NCBI RefSeq assembly: GCF_008360935.1
Contig: NZ_SRXO01000028.1
Coordinates: forward strand, 1 to 64,000
DNA: 64,000 nucleotides
Direction: 5' to 3'
DNA from: Siccirubricoccus phaeus
GTDB taxonomy: Bacteria > Pseudomonadota > Alphaproteobacteria > Acetobacterales > Acetobacteraceae
Both the position numbers and the translations under genes were made by a program. Shown in pieces: positions 1 through 8,752 of this stretch (position 1 is the stretch's first letter; each line of letters begins with the position of its first letter). The notes under the pieces were generated by a model. It saw only the letters and a program-made list of their open reading frames with translations, had not been told where the DNA came from and did no database searches.

Positions 1-123
1 GCACGCTCACGCAGATCCTCGGAGTATGGCCGCATCCTGGCTGGCCTCCATCGCCCAGCCCAGAGCTTGAATCAGATCTCAGCCCGTTTCGGAACCCCCG
101 ATTCAGAGCAAACACAGCATGCT

Positions 124-426
124 CTAGGGCGTATCGGCCCCGCGCCGCAGGATCTCGGCGAGCACGCGGCTGATGCGCAGGCGGACGCTCGGCCGCTCGG
201 GCGCCACATGGGTGACGCGCTCGGATCGCCCGGAAGCTCCGCCCTGGGCCACCTTGCCGCCCCGTTTCGTCACCACCCGGAACACCCCGAACCGCCGCAG
301 CCGCACCTCGGCCCGATTCCGCAGCGCGTGGGTCATGGCATCGAGCACGATGTCCACAGCCTTCTCCGGCAGCCGGACGAATTGCATCGCCGGCGCGCTC
401 TCATCGGGCCAGTCGGCGGGCAGCAT
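124..426 (-). CDS. HU/IHF-like DNA-binding protein (divergent)
   Basis: This 100-residue protein resembles the HU/IHF fold in its central part. A helix (VDIVLDAMTHAL) is followed by a strand pattern EVRLRRFGVFRVV, like the conserved RGFGxF strand of HU, then a basic arm and a C-terminal helix. If real, it would be a small histone-like DNA-binding protein. The N-terminal 20 residues do not match HU, and its start lies at the boundary with a truncated gene of opposite strand. It could therefore be a recombined or decaying gene. No operon partner is visible. Confidence 0.4.
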   Translation of the reverse strand: MLPADWPDESAPAMQFVRLPEKAVDIVLDAMTHALRNRAEVRLRRFGVFRVVTKRGGKVAQGGASGRSERVTHVAPERPSVRLRISRVLAEILRRGADTP

Positions 427-431
427 GGGGG

Positions 432-809
432 CGAGGCATCGGCGTCGCCTATGCGGCCGCGTGCCGCTGGCTCTCGTCGGTCGAATATGTCCACCCCGAC
501 GGCGAGCCCCAGGACCTTGCGTGGCTGCACTTCCGGAACTTCGACCCCGCGAGCGGATATCTCGAGCTCAAGGCCTACCCGAAGAGCGAGGTCGATGCCT
601 GCGGCACGGCCGGCGATCTCAAGGCCTGCATGCGGAAGCGGACGCCCAGCGCGATCGAACCTCCCATTCCCTTCGCTGTGCGCGACGGAAGGTCCTGGGT
701 CGCCGGCGCCCGGTTCGACCGGGCGCTGCTCTGCCATTCGCCTGAGTACACTCCCCGGGCCGCGGATGCGCTGATCGGGATCTTCAGCGACTACATCGAC
801 TTCCGCTGA
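432..809 (+). pseudogene. 5'-truncated hypothetical gene (remnant)
   Basis: An open frame without a start codon runs from about 432 to the TGA at 807-809. It reads as a sensible globular protein, beginning GIGVAYAAACRWLSSVEYV and ending LIGIFSDYIDFR, and includes a Cys pair region (VDACGTAGDLKACM). No ATG, GTG or TTG lies in frame at its left end, and the frame abuts the start of the HU-like gene. It looks like the C-terminal part of a gene that lost its 5' end by rearrangement. I do not recognise the family. Stretch 1-123 holds nothing else I can support. Confidence 0.35.
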
Positions 810-864
810 TGCCCCGGGGTGAGCGGCCCAGGCAGCGAGACGGATGGCATAATCTTAGGGCTTG

Positions 865-885
865 ATGCATCGAGGTCCGAGGTAT
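865..885 (-). promoter_or_regulatory. Candidate PadR operator, copy 1
   Basis: Read on the minus strand this 21-bp site is ATACCTCG-N3-CTC-N-ATGCAT. The same pattern, with the same spacing, recurs on the plus strand at 1352-1372. This copy lies 11 bp before the padR-like start codon, a good position for autoregulation. Matching over 17 of 17 defined positions between two sites about 490 bp apart is unlikely by chance. That the PadR protein is the binder is inference. Confidence 0.5.
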
Positions 886-896
886 AGCTTTCTCCC

Positions 897-1325
897 ATGG
901 ACGTCGCCCGCCGAGCCCCTTCTCCCCGCGTCGACTACGCCTCCCGCGACTACTGGGCGGGCACGATCAAGATGGGCCTGAGCAAGTTCTTCATCCTGCG
1001 CGTCCTGCACGACGGGCCGCTGCACGGCTACGACATCGCCCGCCTGGTCGAGCGCACAACCAACGGCTGCTGCTCCCCCACCGAGGGCACGATCTATCCC
1101 GTACTCCGCGAGTTCGAAGCCGGTGGCTTCGTCACGGCGACCGAGGAGGTCGTCGGCGGCCGCCAGCGGCGGGTCTATGCGCTGACCGACGCCGGGCGTG
1201 CTGCCTTCCGCGTGGCGCTGAACGCCTGGATGGAGGCGACCACCGCCCTGCAGGACACTGGCCACGCCTTTGCCGCCGACCGTGCGCGGGCAGAGCGGCG
1301 ATCCGGCGGGGAGTGCTGCGCGTGA
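897..1325 (+). CDS. PadR-family regulator with Cys pairs (putative metalloid sensor)
   Basis: This 142-residue protein is a PadR-type winged-helix repressor. The family signature GPLHGYDIARL (about residues 40-50) is followed by TEGTIYPVLREFEAGGFV (recognition helix and wing) and a C-terminal dimerisation helix. Ordinary PadR proteins have an RWSPSPG-like segment where this one has NGCCSPTEG, giving vicinal Cys58-Cys59. The protein also ends with ECCA (Cys140-Cys141). Vicinal Cys pairs in a repressor beside arsenic genes suggest As(III)/Sb(III) sensing; this is inference. The gene sits just upstream of a flavoprotein and an exporter, and copies of one 21-bp motif flank it. The start at ATG 897 is the first in-frame ATG, but a start at MGLSKFF (residue 26) is also possible. 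Confidence 0.8.
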   Translation: MDVARRAPSPRVDYASRDYWAGTIKMGLSKFFILRVLHDGPLHGYDIARLVERTTNGCCSPTEGTIYPVLREFEAGGFVTATEEVVGGRQRRVYALTDAGRAAFRVALNAWMEATTALQDTGHAFAADRARAERRSGGECCA

Positions 1326-1351
1326 CCCGATCCGCGTCTTTTCGTGTCCGG

Positions 1352-1372
1352 ATACCTCGTCCCTCTATGCAT
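1352..1372 (+). promoter_or_regulatory. Candidate PadR operator, copy 2
   Basis: ATACCTCG-N3-CTC-N-ATGCAT lies 14 bp before the flavoprotein start, in the 61-bp gap after padR. It matches copy 1 in inverted orientation at all defined positions. It overlaps the region where a promoter and the AGGAG ribosome binding site (1375-1379) of the flavoprotein gene sit, so binding would repress that gene and the following MFS gene. Confidence 0.5.
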
Positions 1373-1386
1373 CGAGGAGCATCTCA

Positions 1387-2778
1387 ATGAGCGAGCCCAG
1401 CCTGCCCGTTGTTGTGATCGGCGCCGGCCCCGTCGGTCTCGCTGCCGCCGCGCAGCTCCTCGCCCGTGGCCTCGAGCCCTTGGTGCTGGAGGCCGGACCC
1501 GACATCGGCCACGCGGTCCGCGCCTGGGGCCACGTCCGCATGTTCTCGCCCTGGGAGTTCAACATCGACGCCGCCGCGCGCGTGCTGCTCGAGGCCGAGG
1601 GCTGGTCGGCGCCTGACCCGAGCCACTACCCGACAGGAGCGGAGCTCGTCCGCGACTACCTGGCTCCGCTGGCCGCGACGCCGGCGCTGCGAGGGCGCAT
1701 CAGTACCGGCGCAAAGGTGGTCGGCGTCGCCCGGCGCGACTTCGGGCGGCTGCATGACGCCCCCGGCCGCGACACCGCGCCCTTCATGCTGCACGTCGAA
1801 AGCTGCTGCGGCGTCCGGGCGATCGAGGCGCGCGCGGTGATCGACTGCTCCGGCACCTGGCACGCGCCGAACCCCGCCGGCAGCCACGGCATGCCCGCTC
1901 CCGGCGAGGCGCGGCACGCGGCCCGTATCGCCTACGGCATCCCGGACGTGCTCGGAGCCGAGCGCGCGACCTATGCGGGCGGGACGACGCTCGTCGTCGG
2001 CGCCGGGCACTCAGCGATGAACGCGGTGCTGGACTTGGCCGAGCTAGCGAAAGGAGCGCTGGGCACCCGGATCCTCTGGGCGTTCCGCCGCCCGCTCGGC
2101 GCGGTGAACTTCGGCGGCGGCGCGAAGGACGGGCTCGCGCAGCGCGGCGAACTCGGGGCCCGCGCCCAGGCGCTGGTCGAGACCGGCGCCGTGACCGCTC
2201 TCGCGCCGTTCCTGATCGACCGCATCGCCGACGCCGAGGGCCGGCTTGCCGTCACCGGCCGGCAGGAGGCCCGCACGACGACGGTGCAGGCCGACCGGAT
2301 CATCGTCGCCACCGGCTTCCGGCCCGACCTCTCCTTCCTGCGCGAGGTGCGGCTCGGCCTTGACCCGGCGGTGGAGGCGACGCCGGCGCTCGCGCCGCTG
2401 ATCGACCCGAACCTGCACTCCTGCGGCACGGTGCGCCCGCACGGCGAGGCGGAGCTGCGCCACCCGGAGGCCGGCTTCTACATCGCCGGCATGAAGAGCT
2501 ACGGCCGCGCGCCGACCTTCCTGATGGCGACGGGGCACGAGCAGGTGCGCTCGATCGCCGCCTTCCTCGCCGGCGACATCGAGGCGGCGCGCCGGGTCGA
2601 GCTGGTGCTGCCGGAGACGGGCGTCTGCTCGACCGACCGCGCGCCGGCCGGAGCCGCGGCCTCCTGCTGCAGCCCCGTCGAGGCAGCCCAGCCGGTGCTG
2701 GCGCCAGTTGCCGCCGGAGGTGGCTGCTGCGGCCCGGCGAAGGCGCCGGCGCCGAAGGCCGGCGGCTGCTGCGGCTGA
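1387..2778 (+). CDS. FAD/NAD(P)-dependent oxidoreductase with Cys-pair tail
   Basis: This 463-residue flavoprotein has a Rossmann FAD-binding motif GAGPVG (residues 12-17), a second nucleotide-binding motif VGAGHSA near residue 204, and ATGFRPD near residue 308. These are the marks of flavin monooxygenase/thioredoxin reductase-like enzymes such as ArsO. The last 40 residues are unusual: a flexible Ala/Pro/Gly stretch carrying three vicinal Cys pairs (SCCSP, GGCCGP, GGCCG at the very end), which could chelate soft metalloids and present them to the flavin. The ATG at 1387 is chosen because AGGAG lies 7 bp upstream; a longer reading would overlap padR. An MFS exporter follows 10 bp later. A role in oxidising or binding arsenic or antimony compounds is inference. 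Confidence 0.75.
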   Translation: MSEPSLPVVVIGAGPVGLAAAAQLLARGLEPLVLEAGPDIGHAVRAWGHVRMFSPWEFNIDAAARVLLEAEGWSAPDPSHYPTGAELVRDYLAPLAATPALRGRISTGAKVVGVARRDFGRLHDAPGRDTAPFMLHVESCCGVRAIEARAVIDCSGTWHAPNPAGSHGMPAPGEARHAARIAYGIPDVLGAERATYAGGTTLVVGAGHSAMNAVLDLAELAKGALGTRILWAFRRPLGAVNFGGGAKDGLAQRGELGARAQALVETGAVTALAPFLIDRIADAEGRLAVTGRQEARTTTVQADRIIVATGFRPDLSFLREVRLGLDPAVEATPALAPLIDPNLHSCGTVRPHGEAELRHPEAGFYIAGMKSYGRAPTFLMATGHEQVRSIAAFLAGDIEAARRVELVLPETGVCSTDRAPAGAAASCCSPVEAAQPVLAPVAAGGGCCGPAKAPAPKAGGCCG

Positions 2779-2788
2779 GGCTGCGCGG

Positions 2789-4000
2789 GTGAGCACCGGA
2801 TCCGACGCCGCGCCCCGCATGGCGGTGATCTCGGCCATCGGGCTCGGGCAGATCCTGTCCTGGGGCTCGACCTACTACCTGCCGGCGGTGCTGGCGGTGC
2901 CGATCGAGCGGGACACGGGCTGGTCGCTCGGCTGGATCTTCGGCGCGCTGTCGGTCGGGCTGGTGGCGTCGGGCCTGGTCTCGCCGCTGGTGGGACGGCT
3001 GATCCACCGCCACGGCGGACGTCCGGTGCTCGCCGGCGCGGCGGCGCTGATCGCGCTTGGGCAGCTCGGCCTATGGGCCCCACCGAACCTCGCGGCCTTC
3101 GTCGCCGCCTGGGTGGTGATCGGGCTCGGGATGGGCGCCGGGCTCTACGACCCGGCCTTCTCCACGCTTGGCCGGCTCTACGGCGAGGCGGCGCGGTCCG
3201 CGATCACCAAAGTCACGCTGTTCGGCGGCTTCGCCAGCACGGTCTGCTGGCCGCTGACCGCCTTGCTGGAGGCGTGGGTCGGCTGGCGCGGCGCGTGCCT
3301 CGCCTACGCCCTCGTCCACGTCGCGGTGGTGCTGCCCTGCTACCTCCTCGTGGTGCCGAGGGAGGAACGGGCCGCTGAGGTGCCCTCCGCCGGCACAGTG
3401 GGCGCACGGCCCGGCCATCTGCCGCCCGAGCAACGCACGGCCTTCAACCTCCTCGCCGTGGTGTTCACCCTGGCCTACGCGATCATGACCGTGATCGCGG
3501 TCCACCTGCTCACGCTTCTGCAGGCGCGCGGTCTGGAGCTCGCCGCAGCAGTCGCCCTTGGCGCGCTGGTCGGCCCGGCGCAGGTCGGCGGGCGCGTGCT
3601 GGAGATGGTCTTCGGGCGCGGCGCGCACCCAATTTGGACGCTGGTGGTCTCCAGCGGTCTGGTGGCCCTGGGCACGATCCTGCTGCTCGTCGCGCCTGGC
3701 TGGGCGGCGGCCGCGATCATGCTCTACGGCATCGGCAGCGGGCTGCGGTCCATCGTTCGGGGCACAGTGCCGCTCGTGCTGTTCGGCAAGGAGGGCTACG
3801 CGATCCTGATGGGCCGGCTCGGCGTGCCGACCCTTATGGCGACGGCGGCCGCACCGATGCTCGGCGTCTGGGCGCTGGACGCGTTCGGTCCGGAGGGCAC
3901 GCTCGTGGCACTGGCCGTGGCGGGCGTGGTGAACCTGGCCCTGGTCGCCCCGCTGGTGCCGATGGCGCTCAGGCCGAGCGGCCGAGCCGCCGCAGGATGA
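2789..4000 (+). CDS. MFS transporter (putative metalloid/organometalloid exporter)
   Basis: This is a major facilitator superfamily permease of about 403 residues with roughly 12 hydrophobic segments and a central hydrophilic loop (PREERAAEVPSAGTVGARPG). It starts 10 bp after the flavoprotein stop, so the two are probably co-transcribed and jointly controlled by the PadR-like regulator. Placement in an arsenic island suggests export of the flavoprotein's product or of trivalent metalloid, as proposed for ArsK-type MFS proteins. Substrate is not readable from sequence. GTG 2789 is taken as start; ATG 2819 is an alternative. Its 3' end overlaps the convergent MFS gene by 32 bp. Confidence 0.75.
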   Translation: MSTGSDAAPRMAVISAIGLGQILSWGSTYYLPAVLAVPIERDTGWSLGWIFGALSVGLVASGLVSPLVGRLIHRHGGRPVLAGAAALIALGQLGLWAPPNLAAFVAAWVVIGLGMGAGLYDPAFSTLGRLYGEAARSAITKVTLFGGFASTVCWPLTALLEAWVGWRGACLAYALVHVAVVLPCYLLVVPREERAAEVPSAGTVGARPGHLPPEQRTAFNLLAVVFTLAYAIMTVIAVHLLTLLQARGLELAAAVALGALVGPAQVGGRVLEMVFGRGAHPIWTLVVSSGLVALGTILLLVAPGWAAAAIMLYGIGSGLRSIVRGTVPLVLFGKEGYAILMGRLGVPTLMATAAAPMLGVWALDAFGPEGTLVALAVAGVVNLALVAPLVPMALRPSGRAAAG

Positions 4001-5180
4001 CGAGGCCGGCCAGCGTGACGAGCGCGAGGTGCCCGAAGGCCAGCGCCCAACCCGTCGTGCCGGTTCCGGCGAGGTCGAGCGCCAGGCCGACGCCGATCGG
4101 GCCGAGCAGGCCGCCCGCATAGCCACACATGCTGTGCAGCCCCATGGTCGCGCCGCGCTGGTCCTTCTCCGCCGCCTGTACCGTGCCCGCGGTGAGCGCC
4201 GAGCTGTCGAGGTAGATCGCCGCGTTCCAGGCCAGCACGCAGAGCGCGGCGAGCGGCGCCGAGACGAGCAGCGACCATCCCGCCAGCAGGGACAGCGCGG
4301 CGGCTCCCCCCATCGCGGCGGCGACCACGCGCGGTCGCCCGAAGCGCTGCGCCGTCTCGTTGCCCGTGATCGAGACGGCGATGCCGACCAGCCCGGCGGC
4401 GGTGAAGAGCACGCTCGGTCCGGGCAGCCACGCCGGGGCGCCGTGCAGCGCGACGGCGGCCGCGAGGAAGGTCACGCCCCAGGCGCGCAGCGCTGCCAGC
4501 TCCCAGGTGTGCACCGTGTAGCCGGCGATCCAGGCCATGGCCGCGCGGTTGCGCAGCACGGGCCGGAAGTCGAGCAGGGCGGCCGGCGCCGCGGCCGGGC
4601 GCGGCGCCGTGCGGGGCATCACCGCCAGGCCGATCGCGAACGCCACCACCGCGCAGGCGGCGCCGAAGGCGAAGGCGGCGGGCGGTCCCCCGAGCGCGTT
4701 GAGCGCGCCGGCCACGGCGAAGGACGCCGCGCCGGCGATGCCCACCCCGGCGGCGTGCCAGGTGACGGCCCGCGACTGCGCGTCGCCCTCCAGCCGGTCG
4801 GCGATCGCCTTCAGGCCCGGCATGTAGCAGCCCGCCCAGCCGACACCGGCCAGGGCACGGAGCGCCAAGCCGCTCCAGAACCCCTCGGCGAGGATGGCGA
4901 AGCCCAGATGCGAGAGCGCCGTCGCCCCGGCACCGACCAGGTAGACCCGCCGCGCCGGCACGCGGTCGGTCAGCGCGACCAGCACCGGCACGGCCAGGAC
5001 GTAGGCCCCGAAGAAGGCGCCGATCAGCCAGCCCGCCTCAGTGGCCGAGAGCGACCAGGCCGCCAGGTAGTGCGGCAGCAGCGCCGGCAGAGTGAAGGCG
5101 CCGATCTGCACCAGCACCTGCGCCGCGACCACGGCCGCCGTGAACCGGGCGGCCGGCGAGAGGCTGGAAAGGGAGAACAC
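3969..5180 (-). CDS. MFS transporter
   Basis: A 403-residue permease with 12 predicted membrane segments. The short loop between segments 2 and 3 ([14 protein letters not shown]) fits the MFS signature. It is divergent from arsR (77 bp between starts), so it may share the arsR regulatory region and belong to the island, and it converges with the preceding MFS gene. It starts at GTG 5180, the first in-frame start before the hydrophobic N-terminus. Substrate unknown; the context suggests a metalloid or organic arsenical. Confidence 0.7.
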   Translation of the reverse strand: MFSLSSLSPAARFTAAVVAAQVLVQIGAFTLPALLPHYLAAWSLSATEAGWLIGAFFGAYVLAVPVLVALTDRVPARRVYLVGAGATALSHLGFAILAEGFWSGLALRALAGVGWAGCYMPGLKAIADRLEGDAQSRAVTWHAAGVGIAGAASFAVAGALNALGGPPAAFAFGAACAVVAFAIGLAVMPRTAPRPAAAPAALLDFRPVLRNRAAMAWIAGYTVHTWELAALRAWGVTFLAAAVALHGAPAWLPGPSVLFTAAGLVGIAVSITGNETAQRFGRPRVVAAAMGGAAALSLLAGWSLLVSAPLAALCVLAWNAAIYLDSSALTAGTVQAAEKDQRGATMGLHSMCGYAGGLLGPIGVGLALDLAGTGTTGWALAFGHLALVTLAGLVILRRLGRSA

Positions 5181-5257
5181 TCGCCGATCCTATGCTCGGA
5201 GCCGAAACGGGGACACCCGATGTTGCCTGCACCCGTTCTGTCCGTCATTCTCGACAG

Positions 5258-5617
5258 ATGGACGAAACATCTGCCGTCGAGGCCCTTGGCGCCCTTGCCC
5301 AGGAAACCCGGCTCCGCGCCTTCCGCCTGCTGATCCGCCAGGGGCCAGAAGGTCTTCCCGCCGGCGAGGTGGCCCGTCGCCTCGGCGCCCCCCACAACAC
5401 CATGTCGACGCACCTCGCCATCCTCGCGCGGGCCGGCCTCGTCGCGTCCCGGCGCGAGAGCCGGCAGGTCATCTACGCCGTGGAGGCGGGCGGCGTCCGC
5501 GACCTGATCGGCTTCCTCGTGGAGGAGTGCTGCGGCGGACGCCGGGAGGCCTGTGCGCCGCTGATCGAGGCGGCGCTGCCGCTGGCCGCATGCTGCCCGG
5601 GGGAGAGGCGAGCATGA
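5258..5617 (+). CDS. arsR: ArsR-family arsenite-responsive repressor
   Basis: A 119-residue winged-helix repressor. The DNA-reading helix region is [19 protein letters not shown], and the C-terminal segment [11 protein letters not shown] gives Cys91, Cys92 and Cys99. This C-terminal three-Cys layout is that of Acidithiobacillus-type ArsR proteins, where it binds As(III) and releases DNA. I take ATG 5258, because the upstream in-frame ATG at 5192 would add 22 residues unlike ArsR and leave almost no space before the divergent MFS gene. The stop overlaps the acr3 start (ATGA), so the two are translationally coupled. Confidence 0.85.
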   Translation: MDETSAVEALGALAQETRLRAFRLLIRQGPEGLPAGEVARRLGAPHNTMSTHLAILARAGLVASRRESRQVIYAVEAGGVRDLIGFLVEECCGGRREACAPLIEAALPLAACCPGERRA

Positions 5618-6672
5618 GCGACGCTGCGCCCCGCCGCCTCTCCTTCCTGGACCGCTGGCTGACCCTCTGGATCTTCGCCGCGATGGCGCTCGGCGTCGCG
5701 CTCGGCTCCCTGGTGCCCGGGCTGCCCGCGGCGCTGGAGGCCATGTCGGCGGGCGGGACCAACATCCCGATCGCGGTCGGGCTGATCCTAATGATGTACC
5801 CGCCGCTGGCCCGCGTCCGCTACGAGGCGCTGCCGCAGGTCTTCGCGGACCGCCGCGTACTGACGCTGTCGCTGGTGCAGAACTGGGTGATCGGGCCGGT
5901 GCTGATGTTCGCCCTCGCCGTCCTCTTTTTGCGCGACCAGCCGGAATACATGACCGGCCTGATCCTCATCGGCCTCGCACGCTGCATCGCCATGGTGCTC
6001 GTCTGGAACCAGCTCGCGCGCGGCGACGGCCAGTACGTCGCGGGGCTCGTCGCCTTCAACAGCATCTTCCAGCTGCTCTTCTTCGGCGCCTACGCCTGGT
6101 TCTTCCTCTCCGTCCTGCCGCCCTGGCTCGGCCTCGAGGGACGGGTGGTCGAGGTCTCCTTCGCTACCATCGCCGGCGCCGTCCTGCTCTACCTCGGCGT
6201 GCCCTTCGCGGCCGGCTTCCTGACCCGACGCCTGCTAATCGCCCGGAAGGGCGAGGACTGGTACGCGCGGGCATTCCTGCCCCGCATCGGGCCAATCACA
6301 CTCGGCGCGTTGCTCTTCACCATCGTCGCCATGTTCGCGCTCAAGGGCGGCGAGGTGGTGCGGCTGCCGCTCGACGCGCTGCGCATTGCCCTGCCGCTGG
6401 CGATCTACTTCGTCGTCATGTTCGTGGTCTCCTTCTGGATGGGGCGGCTGATCGAGGCCGATTATCCGCGCACCACCGCCATCGCCTTCACCGCGGCGTC
6501 GAACAACTTCGAGCTCGCCATCGCGGTGGCGATCGCCGCATTCGGCCTGGCCTCTCCGGTGGCCTTCGCGACCGTCATCGGGCCCCTCGTGGAGGTCCCG
6601 GTGCTGATCCTGCTGGTGGGCGTCGCGCTGCGGCTTGGACGCCGCTGGTTCCCGCCGACCGCCCCGACGTGA
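5614..6672 (+). CDS. acr3: Acr3-type arsenite efflux permease
   Basis: A 352-residue, 10-segment membrane protein of the Acr3/BART family that exports As(III) across the inner membrane. The essential family Cys is present in [16 protein letters not shown] (Cys124), and the later motif [16 protein letters not shown] is also typical. It overlaps arsR at its start and the arsO-like gene at its end by 4 bp each, forming a tight operon. Length and motifs agree with bacterial Acr3. Confidence 0.9.
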   Translation: MSDAAPRRLSFLDRWLTLWIFAAMALGVALGSLVPGLPAALEAMSAGGTNIPIAVGLILMMYPPLARVRYEALPQVFADRRVLTLSLVQNWVIGPVLMFALAVLFLRDQPEYMTGLILIGLARCIAMVLVWNQLARGDGQYVAGLVAFNSIFQLLFFGAYAWFFLSVLPPWLGLEGRVVEVSFATIAGAVLLYLGVPFAAGFLTRRLLIARKGEDWYARAFLPRIGPITLGALLFTIVAMFALKGGEVVRLPLDALRIALPLAIYFVVMFVVSFWMGRLIEADYPRTTAIAFTAASNNFELAIAVAIAAFGLASPVAFATVIGPLVEVPVLILLVGVALRLGRRWFPPTAPT

Positions 6673-7805
6673 CGGAAGTGCCCGACGTCGTCGCGCCGGA
6701 GGCGCGCGATGTGGTCGTGGTGGGCGGCGGGCAGGGCGGGCTCGCGGCGGGCTACTTCCTGCGTCGCACGCCCCTGTCCTTCGTCATCCTCGACGATGCC
6801 GCTGCCCCAGGTGGCGCGTGGCAGCACGCCTGGGATTCGCTCACCCTGTTCTCGCCAGCGCAATGGAGCTCGCTCCCAGGCTGGCCAATGCCCCCGCCGC
6901 AGGGCGGCGGTTACCCGCCGCGGGACGCGGTGGTGAGCTACCTCGCCGCCTACGAGGCCCGCTACGCGCTGCCGGTGCGTCGACCCGTGCGCGTGGCGGC
7001 GGCGCGGCGCGATGGGGATCGCCTCCTGGTCGAGGCCGCGGACGGCCGATCCTGGCGTTCCCGCGCCGTCCTCAGCGCCACGGGCACCTGGGGCAGCCCC
7101 TGGATTCCCGACGTGCCCGGGCGCGATGTCTACCGGGGTCGGCAGGTCCACTCGGCGCACTACCGGCGGCCAGAGGACTTCGCCGGCCAGGCCGTGCTGG
7201 TGGTGGGCGGCGGGAACTCTGGCGCACAGATTCTCGCCGAGGTGTCGAAGTTGGCGCGGACCACCTGGGTGACGGAGCGCGACCCGGCCTTCCTGCCGGA
7301 TGACGTCGACGGCCGGGTCCTGTTCGAGCGCGCGACGGCCCGTTGGCAGGCGGAGCGCGAGGGACGCCAGCCACCCGAGCCGCGCGGCGGTCTCGGTGAT
7401 ATCGTCATGGTGCCGCCCGTGCGGGAGGCGCGGGCGCGCGGCGCCCTGACACGCAGCCTGCGGCCCTTCGCACGCCTCGAAGCGGACGGCGCAGTCTGGT
7501 CCGACGGCACCCGCGTGCCGGCCGAGGCGATCATCTGGTGCACAGGCTTCCGCCCGGCGCTCGACCATCTTGCGCCGCTCGGCGTGCTAGGGACGGACGG
7601 CCGGTCTCAGGTTGAGCCGGACGGGCGAGCGACGTCCGAGCCTCGGCTCTGGCTGCTCGGCTACGGGGACTGGACGGGTACCGCCTCCGCAACGCTGGCC
7701 GGCATCACCCGGGCCGCGCGCGGCGCCGTGGCTGCGATCTCGGACGCGCTGACCCTCGACGCAGCCAGGCCAGAGCCTGCCGCGGGATCGCCGGCATTGC
7801 CGTAG
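6669..7805 (+). CDS. arsO: ArsO-type flavin-dependent monooxygenase
   Basis: A 378-residue flavoprotein with an FAD motif GGGQGG (residues 19-24), an NADPH motif GGGNSG near residue 180 and the CTGFRP motif near residue 292. These are features of class B-like monooxygenases found in arsenic operons as ArsO. The GTG start overlaps the acr3 stop. The biochemical role of ArsO is not firmly established; oxidation of an arsenic species is presumed. It is a different branch from the Cys-tailed flavoprotein at 1387-2778, so the island carries two flavoenzymes. Confidence 0.8.
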   Translation: MTEVPDVVAPEARDVVVVGGGQGGLAAGYFLRRTPLSFVILDDAAAPGGAWQHAWDSLTLFSPAQWSSLPGWPMPPPQGGGYPPRDAVVSYLAAYEARYALPVRRPVRVAAARRDGDRLLVEAADGRSWRSRAVLSATGTWGSPWIPDVPGRDVYRGRQVHSAHYRRPEDFAGQAVLVVGGGNSGAQILAEVSKLARTTWVTERDPAFLPDDVDGRVLFERATARWQAEREGRQPPEPRGGLGDIVMVPPVREARARGALTRSLRPFARLEADGAVWSDGTRVPAEAIIWCTGFRPALDHLAPLGVLGTDGRSQVEPDGRATSEPRLWLLGYGDWTGTASATLAGITRAARGAVAAISDALTLDAARPEPAAGSPALP

Positions 7806-7874
7806 GCACGGTGGCCGACGGCGTCGTCATCCAACCTTCACGCACAGCTGCATTAATTCGACTATGCTGGAAGC

Positions 7875-8729
7875 ATGGATAGTGGCGAGGCCGCGGCCGG
7901 CTTCACCGCCCTCGGGCAGGGCACCCGGCTCGAACTGATGCGCAGCCTGCTGGCGGCCGGCCCTTCCGGCCTACCGGCCGGCGAGATCGCGGCGCGGCTC
8001 GGCGTGCCGGCCTCCACCCTATCCTTCCACCTCAAGGCGCTGGAGGCGGCTGGCCTGGTCGCCGCGACGCGGCACGGCCGCAGCCTGGTCTACGCCGCTC
8101 AAGTCGCGCGGCTGCGCGCGCTCGTCGCCTTCCTGGCCGAGGCCTGCTGCGGCGGCGATCCCGCCCGCTGCGGCGACTTGAACCGACTTTTCGACACCGA
8201 TGGGGAGACTACCAGGATGGAGAAACCCGTGTTCAACGTGCTGTTCCTCTGCACGCGCAACTCGGCCCGCTCGATCATGGGCGAGGCCATCCTGAACCGC
8301 ATCGGCGAGGGCCGCTTCCGAGCCTTCTCCGCGGGCTCCGCGCCGTCCGAGAGCGGGCCGCTGCCCGAGGTGCTGAGCCAGCTCAAGGCGCTCGGCCACG
8401 ACGTCTCGGCGCTGCGATCGAAGTCCTGGGACGAGTTTACCGGCGTCGCGGCACCCCGCATCGACTTCGTCATCGCCCTCTGCGACACGCTGGCGGGCCG
8501 GCTCTGTCCCGACTTCGGGGAAACGACCGTCACCGCCGCCTGGCCGCTGCCCGACCCGGCGAAGTTCACCGGCAGCGCGACCGAGCGCGCGACGCTGCTG
8601 AACGAACTCTACGCCGCGCTGCACCGCCGGCTCGGCATCTTCACCAACATCCCCTTCGCCTCGCTGGACCGCATGGCGCTAAAGGCTCGGGTAGACGAGC
8701 TGGCCGACCCGCACGCGATGGCGCGCTAA
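7875..8729 (+). CDS. arsC: ArsR-ArsC fusion: repressor plus LMW-PTP-type arsenate reductase
   Basis: This 284-residue protein joins two domains. Residues 1-105 are an ArsR repressor with C-terminal As(III) ligands Cys91, Cys92, Cys99 ([11 protein letters not shown]). Residues about 117-284 are a low-molecular-weight phosphatase-type arsenate reductase with P-loop CTRNSARS (Cys126) and the redox pair Cys203/Cys211 ([11 protein letters not shown]). The enzyme reduces As(V) to As(III), which Acr3 exports. Inside the linker, ATG 8217 (residue 115) has GGGGAG 9 bp upstream (8202-8207), so a free ArsC could also be made. A 69-bp gap precedes the gene; TTCGACTATGCT just before the start may hold the -10 box or an operator. 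Confidence 0.88.
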   Translation: MDSGEAAAGFTALGQGTRLELMRSLLAAGPSGLPAGEIAARLGVPASTLSFHLKALEAAGLVAATRHGRSLVYAAQVARLRALVAFLAEACCGGDPARCGDLNRLFDTDGETTRMEKPVFNVLFLCTRNSARSIMGEAILNRIGEGRFRAFSAGSAPSESGPLPEVLSQLKALGHDVSALRSKSWDEFTGVAAPRIDFVIALCDTLAGRLCPDFGETTVTAAWPLPDPAKFTGSATERATLLNELYAALHRRLGIFTNIPFASLDRMALKARVDELADPHAMAR

Positions 8730-8752
8730 ACGACAAGACCGGGAGAGCTGGG

